A DNA stretch of 51,188 nucleotides from a virus, in IMG/VR virus record IMGVR_UViG_3300005515_000638, positions 1 to 51,188 of that record; one strand, written 5' to 3'. This document shows, piece by piece, positions 33,383-40,490 of this stretch (positions within the stretch are counted from its first letter, which is position 1; each line of letters opens with the position of its first letter). The translations under genes were made by a program, and so were the position numbers. A model generated the notes under the pieces. The model ran no database searches and was not told where the DNA came from. It saw nothing but the letters and a program-made list of their open reading frames with translations.

Positions 33383-34066
33383 TCAGCGCCCCGCCAAGCG
33401 GGCGCGCATGGCTGCCAAGGCAGAATTTCCGACTTGCGGAGTGCGGCGCACAGAAACCTCCGCAGGAAGTGCCAGCGGCATCTTCTGCAGCGGCTCACCG
33501 GCCATAAGCCGCCGAACTGCGATGGTGTAGTTGCGCTCGAACAGCTTCGAGCTGGCATCGGATGGCAGCTTGTTGAGATTCTCGAAGCCGCACTCTTTGG
33601 CCGCGTGCCAGACCGCGTCGTGACTCCACTTACCCCGACCAGCCATCGCAGGATGGGCATTGCGGGTTGCTTCGCGGAAAGCGGCCGCCAAGGCCGGCAG
33701 ACCGAGCATCTCTGGTGACGGCTGGCACCACTGGATGAACTCACCGGGAGGTGGGATGAACGGAGCCCCCGACTGGCGGCAGCGCATCAGTCCAAACTGC
33801 AACTGCTCGGGCTTGCAAATGCCGGCCTCTAGAAACGCAGTGAGCCATTGCTGTTTCGACGCGTTGTAGGTGGCCTGGTCGGGCCAAGCCTGCTTCCAGG
33901 CGGTGCAGATCGAGCGCAGGTCACGGAACAGATCGTTGATAACCTCTGCCGTCTTCCGGTTAAGCTCGGCCTTCACCTCATCGGGCAGATCGTATCCGGC
34001 AGAGACGTGCTGACCGGACTGAACCTTGGCCCACATGCCATGAGTGACAACTGCGACTGGGTTCAT
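33383..34066 (-). CDS. Replication protein P-like helicase loader
   Basis: The 227-residue protein contains LFRDLRSICTAWKQAWPD and SGAPFIPPPGEFIQWC, typical of lambda P-family proteins that bring the host helicase DnaB to the phage origin. The ATG at 34066 overlaps the stop of the O-like gene (ATGA). The C-terminal part has the usual YTIAVRRLMAGEPL stretch. Confidence 0.88.
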   Translation of the reverse strand: MNPVAVVTHGMWAKVQSGQHVSAGYDLPDEVKAELNRKTAEVINDLFRDLRSICTAWKQAWPDQATYNASKQQWLTAFLEAGICKPEQLQFGLMRCRQSGAPFIPPPGEFIQWCQPSPEMLGLPALAAAFREATRNAHPAMAGRGKWSHDAVWHAAKECGFENLNKLPSDASSKLFERNYTIAVRRLMAGEPLQKMPLALPAEVSVRRTPQVGNSALAAMRARLAGR

Positions 34067-34791
34067 TGGGCACTCCCTTGCTCGATCCAAGACGTATCGT
34101 GGTCATCTAGCTGCTGGCCACCCGGACCAGCACGCAGGGGAACGACCTTCGCAGCATTCGCTAGGTCGCGCTTTCTCCAGGCGACCAGGTCAGCGATCCA
34201 TTGACTCTCGGTTTTAGCAAGCCCCTTCGCGTCGTGGTGGACGACAAATCCTGAAATGGCCTTTTCCGAGAACTCTGCGATAGGGACGCCTGATCGCTTG
34301 GCGTACGCCTCAAGCTGCGCCTGGTCAGGAACCCACTCGAGGTACATCGCGAACGGCTCACGCGGAGAGTGTGTATTACTTCCCTTCCCTTCCCTTCCGG
34401 GGGTGAGGCCTCGATCACCGCTAGACGAACCCTCGCCAACTTCTTCGTGAGCGCTCGGCGAGGGCTCGACGAATTCTGGATGCTTTACGGTAGGTCTATC
34501 GATCTTCTGGTGGTGCCATCCGTTGACGTGCAGGTACTGCTTCGATGCCGCCTCGTAGATGGTGATCAGTTGGTTCGATACCAGCTCAGCGAGCAGCCCT
34601 TCCACCGCTAACGCAGTGATGTCGTCGCCAGGGAAAACGAGAGCCTTGATGGTCTTGGGGGACATTGGGTGGTTGCCTGCGTCGTCGCAGAAGTTCCAGA
34701 TCCCGATGAACAGGAGTCGAGCCATCGCCGAGCACTCCATGACCTGTTCACTGGTCCAAAACTCAGGCTTGATGGTGCGGATACGTGCCAT
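34063..34791 (-). CDS. Replication protein O-like with DnaT-type C-terminus
   Basis: The 242-residue protein starts MARIRTIKPEFWTSEQV, the standard opening of phage replication initiators with a winged-helix N-domain. A Ser/Gly-rich linker (about residues 115-150) contains short direct repeats in DNA and may hold the origin, as in lambda. The C-terminal domain (FAMYLEWVPD...SQWIADLVAWRKRD) resembles the DnaT DNA-binding domain. It is the first large gene behind the cro-like gene. Confidence 0.87.
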   Translation of the reverse strand: MARIRTIKPEFWTSEQVMECSAMARLLFIGIWNFCDDAGNHPMSPKTIKALVFPGDDITALAVEGLLAELVSNQLITIYEAASKQYLHVNGWHHQKIDRPTVKHPEFVEPSPSAHEEVGEGSSSGDRGLTPGREGKGSNTHSPREPFAMYLEWVPDQAQLEAYAKRSGVPIAEFSEKAISGFVVHHDAKGLAKTESQWIADLVAWRKRDLANAAKVVPLRAGPGGQQLDDHDTSWIEQGSAQ

Positions 34792-34869
34792 TACGAACGC
34801 CCTCCATGACCTACGGCCTGACGCGTCAGATTTGGCGAAATGCAAAAACCTGACGTGGAATGGGTGGTA

Positions 34870-34898
34870 TTGCCTGCCTCGGCCATGCGGTGCATAAT
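34870..34898 (+). promoter_or_regulatory. Promoter of OOP-like antisense RNA
   Basis: TTGCCT (34870-34875) and CATAAT (34893-34898) are separated by exactly 17 bp and face right, against the cro-O transcript. The predicted start is near 34905. Confidence 0.6.
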
Positions 34899-34904
34899 CG
34901 ACCT

Positions 34905-34948
34905 CGATCTTTGTTGTAGAGAAGCCGCCCTGCCAGGCGGTTTTTTTT
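34905..34948 (+). ncRNA. Candidate OOP-like short antisense RNA
   Basis: A short transcription unit of about 45 nt is predicted between the cro-like and O-like genes on the strand opposite to them. It has a sigma-70 promoter at 34870-34898 and ends in a terminator at 34925-34948. Lambda OOP RNA has the same place, orientation and small size, and acts on cII/O mRNA. Here the RNA is antisense to the untranslated region between cro and O. The unit contains no open frame. Confidence 0.55.
34925..34948 (+). terminator. Intrinsic terminator of OOP-like RNA
   Basis: CCGCC-CTGCCA-GGCGG is followed by eight T on the plus strand. It is one of the strongest intrinsic terminators in the window. The minus strand lacks a T-run, so it does not end the cro transcript. 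Confidence 0.85.
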
Positions 34949-35034
34949 CGTCTGCAATTCCACTACTGGATGGATTCGCAGGTGCTTCGGCCATCTACTG
35001 GCGCAAGGCCAGGCAGATGAAAATGTGCTCACGG

Positions 35035-35211
35035 TCACGCTGCTGCGTCTGCCTTCCCGGCCTTTAGCACACCCTTCGTGATCCGCTCGATCTGGTACTG
35101 GCGCAGCTCAGGCACATCTGCCCACTGACGGACCGCCTCGTAGGTCACGCCAAGCGCCTTTGCGAGCGCCGTAATTGACCCGAAATGTTTGATTGCCTGG
35201 CTTTTGGTCAT
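35035..35211 (-). CDS. Cro-like repressor, 58 aa
   Basis: AAAGGAGG stands just before the ATG of this short gene. The 58-residue protein is a small Cro/YdaS-type helix-turn-helix: SITALAKALGVTYEAVRQW gives helices 2 and 3. The recognition helix shares YEAVRQW with the CI-like protein (ISYEAVRQWF), so both should bind the same operators. It is the first gene of the leftward early operon, transcribed from PR at 35250-35278. A basic tail follows. Confidence 0.9.
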   Translation of the reverse strand: MTKSQAIKHFGSITALAKALGVTYEAVRQWADVPELRQYQIERITKGVLKAGKADAAA

Positions 35212-35239
35212 GGCGACCTCCTTTGCTCGTCTTGATATT

Positions 35240-35287
35240 CAAGCATGCTTGTATATGCAAAACAAGCATGCTTGACAAGCAACCTTG
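35240..35287. promoter_or_regulatory. OR operator cluster (three sites)
   Basis: Two perfect copies of the palindrome CAAGCATGCTTG (35240-35251 and 35263-35274, centres 23 bp apart) are followed by a degenerate site CAAGCAACCTTG (35276-35287). They cover the -10 and spacer of PR and approach the -10 of the cI promoter, as repressor sites in lambda OR do. The same motif recurs at 38603-38657. Confidence 0.9.
35250..35278 (-). promoter_or_regulatory. PR promoter for cro and replication operon
   Basis: The minus strand has TTGTCA (35273-35278), a 17-bp spacer and TATACA (35250-35255), close to consensus. The central operator fills the spacer and another overlaps the -10, so binding of CI or Cro would block it. 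Confidence 0.88.
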
Positions 35288-35300
35288 TAGATTGCGCACA
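35288..35300 (+). promoter_or_regulatory. PRM-like promoter giving a leaderless cI mRNA
   Basis: TAGATT (35288-35293) lies 7 bases before the A of the cI start codon. No recognisable -35 is present 17 bp upstream, as expected for a promoter that needs activation by bound repressor. No ribosome binding site precedes the ATG. Transcription starting at the ATG itself, as for lambda cI from PRM, is therefore likely. Confidence 0.55.
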
Positions 35301-36151
35301 TGAAGACCACAGACCGAATCACTAAGCTCGTGCTGGCTCGGCGCCCTGAATTGGGCGTGCGCAACGTCAAGCGAGATATCGCCAACACCTGCGGCATCAG
35401 CTATGAGGCAGTACGCCAGTGGTTTGCTGGCGACACTGAAAACATCAAAAACGAGAACCTTGTGGCTCTCGCCGAGGGCTACGACACATCTGTCGACTGG
35501 CTTCTGTCAGGAAAAGGCGAACCTCCCCGCAAAAGCGAAGCCAAGGCAGTTGCGGCAAAGGACTCAGGGAGCAGCAGCTCAGCAGCAGATGCTGTTAGAA
35601 AGATGCTTGAGAAGCACGGCAAGGGACTGAGCTCTGAAGCACGGCAAAGCATCATTCGCGCGGTCGAAGAAGACCCTGCTGGAGATAAAGGCAGTGGTTT
35701 CATCATTGCTACAGCGCAACCGGCCCCTGGCGACATCTCAATCCCTCAGTACGACATCCGGGCAGCCATGGGCCATGGCCAGGTACCGGCCGAGTACAAC
35801 GAAGTCATCAGGAATGTGGTCATCCGCGAAGAGGTGCTGCGCGAAAAAGGAGTTACCTACACCTCAGCCCAGGCGCTATCGGTGATCACAGGCTGGGGAC
35901 AGAGCATGGAGGGAACGATCAACGATAAAGACCCGGTGATCGTTGATCGTGGGGTGAATGACTATCAAGGCGAGGGGGTTTATGTTCTCTCTTGGCACGG
36001 GGACCTCCTGATCAAGCGTCTGCAGCGGAAAGACGAGGATCATGTTTGGTTAATTTCAGATAACAAGATCTATGACAAGCAGCCCGCCCGTTTCGATGAC
36101 GTAGCAATACACGCAAAGGTGCTGCTCGTGTGGAACGCCAGAAAGGTTTAA
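35300..36151 (+). CDS. CI-like S24 prophage repressor
   Basis: The 283-residue repressor has an N-terminal helix-turn-helix (residues about 22-45, DIANTCGISYEAVRQWF). A Ser/Ala-rich hinge follows, then a LexA/S24 peptidase domain. Ser202 in GWGQSMEG and Lys239 in LLIKR form the catalytic dyad for RecA-stimulated self-cleavage. An Ala-Gly at 127-128 is a candidate cleavage site. It faces away from cro and shares its recognition-helix sequence. DNA damage should therefore induce the prophage. The next gene follows after 27 bp and is probably co-transcribed in the lysogen. Confidence 0.93.
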   Translation: MKTTDRITKLVLARRPELGVRNVKRDIANTCGISYEAVRQWFAGDTENIKNENLVALAEGYDTSVDWLLSGKGEPPRKSEAKAVAAKDSGSSSSAADAVRKMLEKHGKGLSSEARQSIIRAVEEDPAGDKGSGFIIATAQPAPGDISIPQYDIRAAMGHGQVPAEYNEVIRNVVIREEVLREKGVTYTSAQALSVITGWGQSMEGTINDKDPVIVDRGVNDYQGEGVYVLSWHGDLLIKRLQRKDEDHVWLISDNKIYDKQPARFDDVAIHAKVLLVWNARKV

Positions 36152-36178
36152 CTCGACAAATTTTATAGGGAGATTTTC

Positions 36179-38194
36179 TTGTCAGCCAATTTTATTCCCC
36201 AAGACTTTTCTGGCTCCAATACGATTACACACAGTGGCATTTTAAAGCACTTCAAAACAGTAGAGCCAGTACAAGCGCTAGCCGAGCTTATATGGAATGG
36301 GTTCGATGCAGGCGCCTCATTTGTCAATGTTTTGATTCAGAGCAACGACATAGATGGAACCGAGCTGTTAACCATTCTGGATAACGGTAAGGGCATTAAT
36401 TTTAAATCACCACAAGACAACTTTCGACGTTTCAACGACTCATTAAAAAAAGATTCTTATGACACGCACGGCTCTCAAGGCCGCGGCCGACTTGCATTCC
36501 ATAAAATCTGCAATACAGCCACATGGTTTACAAGGTACGAGGGCGGCAACGCCATCATTAGAGTTGCAAGCAGCAATCTTAGCGACATCGAAGGCCGAAC
36601 CATTCCAACTGCTGAGCAACATCCCTTTCTTGATGGAAGCGACTCCGGGACATGCGTTGTCCTTTCTGATTTCAAGAACAATTTCCCTAGTCAAGACTTT
36701 ATAATCTCTGAATTCAGGCGAATCTTTGGCGCGCACCTTGCACTAATGCCGCATAAGTCTTTGCGCGTGAATGGTCACATTGTCACGCCGCAAGATCATG
36801 ATTTATATGAAGTCAAAGTAAATTCCAAGGGCGATCAATTTGAGGTTAAGCTCCTTCATTGGAAAGAGAAGCCTGGCTCTGAAAAGTCCTTCATCCACCT
36901 AATCAATACCAATAGCAAAATTCTTTATAAATTCCACAGTAGTCTCAATCGCAAGCGTGGATATTATTCATCGATCTACGTGAGATCCGCGCTTTTCGAC
37001 CGATACAGCGACGACAGCGATTCTCTTCACGAACCAATCGGAGCATTCCTTGTAAGCAGTCAGTTCAAGGAACTAGAAAGTGAAATTGGCGCCTTTGCGA
37101 AGCGCATGTATGCCGAGTTCCTCATCAAACAAGCTGAAAAGCACGTATCTCAATTTGAAGAGGACGGTGATTTCCCTGAATATCCAAACTTGGATGCTCA
37201 AGAGTCAAAATGGCGCTTATCACATGTCAAGAACATCGTTAAGGCTGTATTGGTTCGCGAACCAAGCTTGCTGGTGGGAAATAATAAAAAACAGCGCCGG
37301 CTGATCATAAGATTATTAGACAGACTATCCGTTTCAAACGAAAATAGCGGCATATTTGAAATTCTAGAAAGCATTCTAAATTTGGATGCCGCCGCCATGA
37401 CAAAACTTGCCGATCAACTCAAAAAAACCAAGCTCGACAATATTATAAACACCATTGAAATCTTGCAAAATCGAGAGCTGGCGATTTCCCAAATCAAGGA
37501 AATCATGAACACTCATTATGCAACAGTCCGCGAGACCCCTGACCTGCAGGCCGTTATTGAAAGTAACACATGGCTGTTCGGAGCCTCATACGAAATCCTA
37601 GGTGCTGAAGAGGCAAGTTTTACGGAAACCACTCGAAACCTTCGCTCAACCATTAAAGAGATTGAGGGAGTAGATGTAGGCGACCTCGCTGAGGGAGTCG
37701 AAATCGAAGGTGCGAAAAAACAGGTAGACCTGCTACTTGTCCGAAGACAGCCTCAGATCGACCCAAGCGGTAGAAAGTACTTCCGTTGCGTCATAGTAGA
37801 GATCAAGCGCCCCGGGGTATCATTAAATGACAAGCATCTACAACAGCTGGACACGTATGCTTCAATTCTAAGTAGATACCCTGCCTTTAACAGCGATTTA
37901 ACTCGATTCGAACTACTTCTCGTCGGCCGAAGCATTTCAAGTGAGGCATTTGCAATCCATAATCGCTTAGATACCTCTAAGGTTCATGGTGAGCCTGGTT
38001 TGGTAACCTCCACCCCGAAGATCAAGACCTATATCAAAACCTGGCCCAGAATCTTCGATGAATTTGAACTTACTAATGATTATCTATTAGAACATCTGAA
38101 AACTCAGCGAGCTGACCTTTCATCAGCCACCAAAGATGAGTTGTTGGCAGACCTCACAAGTCGTAATCCTGTAGCCGAGCCGACGGAAGCTTAG
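36179..38194 (+). CDS. GHKL ATPase fused to PD-(D/E)xK (Shedu-like) nuclease
   Basis: The 671-residue protein starts at TTG, with AGGGAG 7 bases upstream. Residues 25-200 form a GHKL/Hsp90-type ATPase: N-box ELIWNGFDA (Glu36, Asn40, Asp43), G1 box DNGKGI (68-73) and G2 box GSQGRG (98-103). The C-terminal part (about 455-620) has NTWLFGASYEIL, QVDLLLV (Asp517), VEIKRP (Glu541, Lys543) and QLDTY, the layout of DUF4263/Shedu-type nucleases. The gene is much more AT-rich than its surroundings and lies right behind cI, in the place of lambda rexAB. It should be expressed in the lysogen. A defence or superinfection-exclusion role is inferred. Confidence 0.88.
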   Translation: MSANFIPQDFSGSNTITHSGILKHFKTVEPVQALAELIWNGFDAGASFVNVLIQSNDIDGTELLTILDNGKGINFKSPQDNFRRFNDSLKKDSYDTHGSQGRGRLAFHKICNTATWFTRYEGGNAIIRVASSNLSDIEGRTIPTAEQHPFLDGSDSGTCVVLSDFKNNFPSQDFIISEFRRIFGAHLALMPHKSLRVNGHIVTPQDHDLYEVKVNSKGDQFEVKLLHWKEKPGSEKSFIHLINTNSKILYKFHSSLNRKRGYYSSIYVRSALFDRYSDDSDSLHEPIGAFLVSSQFKELESEIGAFAKRMYAEFLIKQAEKHVSQFEEDGDFPEYPNLDAQESKWRLSHVKNIVKAVLVREPSLLVGNNKKQRRLIIRLLDRLSVSNENSGIFEILESILNLDAAAMTKLADQLKKTKLDNIINTIEILQNRELAISQIKEIMNTHYATVRETPDLQAVIESNTWLFGASYEILGAEEASFTETTRNLRSTIKEIEGVDVGDLAEGVEIEGAKKQVDLLLVRRQPQIDPSGRKYFRCVIVEIKRPGVSLNDKHLQQLDTYASILSRYPAFNSDLTRFELLLVGRSISSEAFAIHNRLDTSKVHGEPGLVTSTPKIKTYIKTWPRIFDEFELTNDYLLEHLKTQRADLSSATKDELLADLTSRNPVAEPTEA

Positions 38195-38231
38195 CTCGGC
38201 TTTGGTGATGGGCCTAATAATGGCCCATCAC
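38173..38231. terminator. Two hairpins between convergent genes
   Basis: AGCCGAGC/GCTCGGCT (38173-38201) is an 8-bp stem overlapping the stop of the 671-residue gene and followed by TTTGG. A second perfect 10-bp stem, GTGATGGGCC/GGCCCATCAC (38205-38231), lies between the two convergent stops. Neither has a long T-run, but together they probably end transcription from both sides. Confidence 0.6.
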
Positions 38232-38233
38232 AG

Positions 38234-38554
38234 TTAAAAAGGCGCCTCTTCCTCTTCGTGGCGCACCAGGCCCAGTTCAACTTCCCTCTCGATCACCCGG
38301 TCATCATTCGTCGGAGCATCCCATTGCAGGATCACCGATCCGTCATCACAGGACGTCATGTCCAAGCCGTCAGTCTCTGACAGCAACTCCAGAATCGCGT
38401 CCCAATCCTGATCGCTGTCAGTGTCCATTTGATGGATCAGAACCTTCCTGCCGAACTGCGCCAGCGGTGAGTTGATCATCGCCGAAACCCTCAGCCCTAA
38501 GCGCTCCAGTCCGGTGAGCTCATCCCTGCGTGCGAAATTTTCCAGCACTGACAT
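38234..38554 (-). CDS. DUF1654-like SOS-controlled protein
   Basis: The 106-residue protein has the DUF1654 pattern known from Pseudomonas: ERLGLRVSAMINSP, then ETDGLDMTSCDDGSV, and ends in an acidic tail. AGGAGG lies 7 bases before the ATG at 38554; the longer frame to 38617 runs through the LexA box and is rejected. A perfect LexA box sits 18 bp upstream, and the OL operators follow. Expression should therefore respond to SOS and perhaps to CI. The function is unknown. Confidence 0.85.
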   Translation of the reverse strand: MSVLENFARRDELTGLERLGLRVSAMINSPLAQFGRKVLIHQMDTDSDQDWDAILELLSETDGLDMTSCDDGSVILQWDAPTNDDRVIEREVELGLVRHEEEEAPF

Positions 38555-38571
38555 CAGAAGCCTCCTACTAG

Positions 38572-38587
38572 CTGTATGCATATACAG
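38572..38587. promoter_or_regulatory. LexA (SOS) box upstream of DUF1654 gene
   Basis: CTGTATGCATATACAG is identical over all 16 bases to the box at 21-36. It lies between the DUF1654 ribosome binding site and the OL operators, so it can control the leftward promoter of that gene. Confidence 0.88.
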
Positions 38588-38602
38588 TATTTCAAAAATA
38601 CA

Positions 38603-38657
38603 CAAGCGTGCTTGCATTCAATGCGCAAGCATGCTTTTATTTGTACAAGTTCGCTTG
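38603..38657. promoter_or_regulatory. OL operator cluster (three sites)
   Basis: CAAGCGTGCTTG (38603-38614), CAAGCATGCTTT (38626-38637) and CAAGTTCGCTTG (38646-38657) match the OR palindrome. The first two are again 23 bp apart centre to centre. Two clusters 3.3 kb apart flank cI and the 671-residue gene, as OL and OR flank the lambda immunity genes, which would permit looping by CI. Confidence 0.88.
38612..38640 (+). promoter_or_regulatory. Candidate PL-like rightward promoter
   Basis: TTGCAT (38612-38617) and TTTTAT (38635-38640) have a 17-bp spacer and are overlapped by OL sites 1 and 2. It would drive the rightward accessory operon towards xis and int. The match is moderate. Confidence 0.42.
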
Positions 38658-39182
38658 CATTTGCATCGAGCCAGGTAGCTGCGGCAGCCATCGCTCTTTA
38701 CACAACCAGACGTGACCACCTCGACGCACCCAGGCCATTACCTGGGTCGGGACAAGCTAAGTCGTCGACCACGCAGCCTCTGGATAGCTGCCGGACTCCC
38801 CCAATGGGAAGACGCCAAACCATGCGAGCCACCTGATGCGTAGCCAGTAGCTGCAGCAGGCAGAGGTGGGGAAACCCGGCGCCGAGCATGGTGCGGACCA
38901 AAAACCACGGGAGGAACATGCCAATGAAGTAGTGAGCCCAGCCGGAGTACGGACCGGCAACCCACGACGGACTGCCCCACCCAACGGGCCGCAGAGCTGC
39001 AGTTGACTGTCGTGTAGCGAACACCTGACCCCATGACCGCACCGCCGAGGCCGACCGACGCGAGATGATAGGGAAGCTCTAGGTCAAACAAGCGCAGCGC
39101 AAAGCCGTCGGCGGCAGAGCGCGATTTCACTGGCTGGCCTTGGCGACAGGGCCAGACGGGAAATCAACCCGAGGGCATCACC
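38658..39182 (+). other. 525-bp leader without a convincing gene
   Basis: No frame here has a good start signal and phage-like sequence. Minus-strand frames up to 130 codons exist but look like GC-driven artefacts. A 7-bp hairpin ACCCAGG/CCTGGGT (38728-38747) lies about 80 bases into the predicted PL transcript. An antiterminator gene or RNA element might be hidden here, but none can be named. Confidence 0.5.
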
Positions 39183-39488
39183 GTGAACAAAGAAGAAATC
39201 TACGACAGCCGAATCAGTCCGCTGATGCTTCAGATCATCGAGATATGCAAGGCAGAAGGCATCGCGATGATCGCCAGTTTCGATATAGGCCACGACGGAG
39301 TAGGGCCAAACGGCGAAGACTGCACAGGCCTTCTCTGCTCGAGCCTGACGCCAGACGGCGAAGGAAATCCCAACCCGTCATTCCAGCAGGCCTTCAGCTT
39401 AATCAAGCGCGGTCGGTACGCTTCTCCTGCACTGCACATCGCCACCGAGCACGCCGACGGCACGCGGACACTGGCAGCAATCATCTGA
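39183..39488 (+). CDS. Hypothetical phage protein, 101 aa
   Basis: The protein (MNKEEIYDSRISPLMLQIIE...) starts at GTG, preceded by GAGGG 8 bases upstream. It has an N-terminal helix, a strand (GIAMIASFDIG) and a Cys-containing loop. Proteins with this opening seem common in Pseudomonas phages and bind no known ligand. It is the first clear gene of the rightward operon. Confidence 0.78.
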   Translation: MNKEEIYDSRISPLMLQIIEICKAEGIAMIASFDIGHDGVGPNGEDCTGLLCSSLTPDGEGNPNPSFQQAFSLIKRGRYASPALHIATEHADGTRTLAAII

Positions 39489-39632
39489 TCCCTGGACAGC
39501 CGGAAAGACGGCCCGATCTACCTGGTTCCCCATCACCAGGCTGCATCGGTCGTGGCGTTCGCCCTCCCCTGGTCCGGGAGGCTCACGGCAGCGAGCGTCA
39601 CGACCAATGCAGCCCAACGGAAGCGAACTCAA

Positions 39633-40484
39633 ATGGCAAAGTCGTTCAAACAAATGATCAAGGATGGCGAGGTGCGGCGCGCCGATGCCATGAAGGTTCA
39701 ACTCGAGGACCTGCACGAAGAACCTGGCTTTAACCTCCGTACGGAGGGCGATGCTCTCGAAGCGAGCATCAACGCACTCGCAGAATTCATAGCTGCGGGC
39801 GGCCAGATCCCACCGCTGGAAGTTCGTCCTCGGGCCGAAGGTGGTGTCTGGCTTGTCGATGGTCACCGCCGGCGCCGAGCGCTTTTGAAGCTCGACACCG
39901 AAGGCAGGCTTCCTCGGACACCGAACAAAGACCGTCCTGAGGTGCATGAAGCTTGGGTGCCCGTGATCGCCTTTGAAGGCAGCGATGCTGATCGGGTAGC
40001 ACGCATCATCACCAGCCAGGAAAACGAGAAACTTTCCCCTCTTGAGCTGGCTGAAGGCTACAAGCGGCTCCGCGCTTTCGGCTGGTCGGTGGAGCAGATC
40101 GCCACGAAGGTTGGAAAGACGCGGCAGCATGTCGAACAGGTTCTCACCGTGGGCAATGCAAACACGGATGTGCAGAACCTGGTAGCCGCCGGCCACGTTT
40201 CGGCGACTACAGCAGCTCAGGTTGTTCGAGAACACGGCGACGACGCCGGAAAGGTTTTGGGAGCCGAGCTCGAAAAAGCCCAGGCAAGCGGCAAGAAGCG
40301 AGTAACAGCCGGCTCTATGAAGGGCCCTTCGATCCCAAAGCCTCGGCTAGAAGCCGTGCATGTCGCTTCACGCAATCTAATTGCATCGCTGGACTCGATC
40401 GACGAGGACAGCCGATCACTCACCATCCCCACCGCGCTCGTCCTGCAGCTGCGCGAAGCACTGGACGGCGCTAAACCGAGATAG
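39633..40484 (+). CDS. ParB/Srx-type DNA-binding protein
   Basis: The 283-residue protein has a ParB N-terminal domain: VRRADAMKVQLEDLHEEPGFNLR, VDGHRRRRAL and TSQENEKLSPLELAEGYKRL. A helix-turn-helix follows (WSVEQIATKVGKTRQHVEQ). The ATG at 39633 is chosen because the upstream part of the frame looks non-coding. There is no ParA partner in the window, so plasmid-like partition is unlikely; regulation of phage DNA or transcription is more probable. Confidence 0.85.
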   Translation: MAKSFKQMIKDGEVRRADAMKVQLEDLHEEPGFNLRTEGDALEASINALAEFIAAGGQIPPLEVRPRAEGGVWLVDGHRRRRALLKLDTEGRLPRTPNKDRPEVHEAWVPVIAFEGSDADRVARIITSQENEKLSPLELAEGYKRLRAFGWSVEQIATKVGKTRQHVEQVLTVGNANTDVQNLVAAGHVSATTAAQVVREHGDDAGKVLGAELEKAQASGKKRVTAGSMKGPSIPKPRLEAVHVASRNLIASLDSIDEDSRSLTIPTALVLQLREALDGAKPR

Positions 40485-40490
40485 CACCTC

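Noticed and set aside
33358-33744. N-terminal extension of the YbcO-like gene
   Set aside because: It overlaps the P-like gene in another frame. A GTG with AAGGAGG at 33357 is the true start.
38698-39130. Overlapping minus-strand frames of 114-130 codons
   Set aside because: They have no ribosome site, a composition typical of antisense GC-rich DNA, and conflict with each other.
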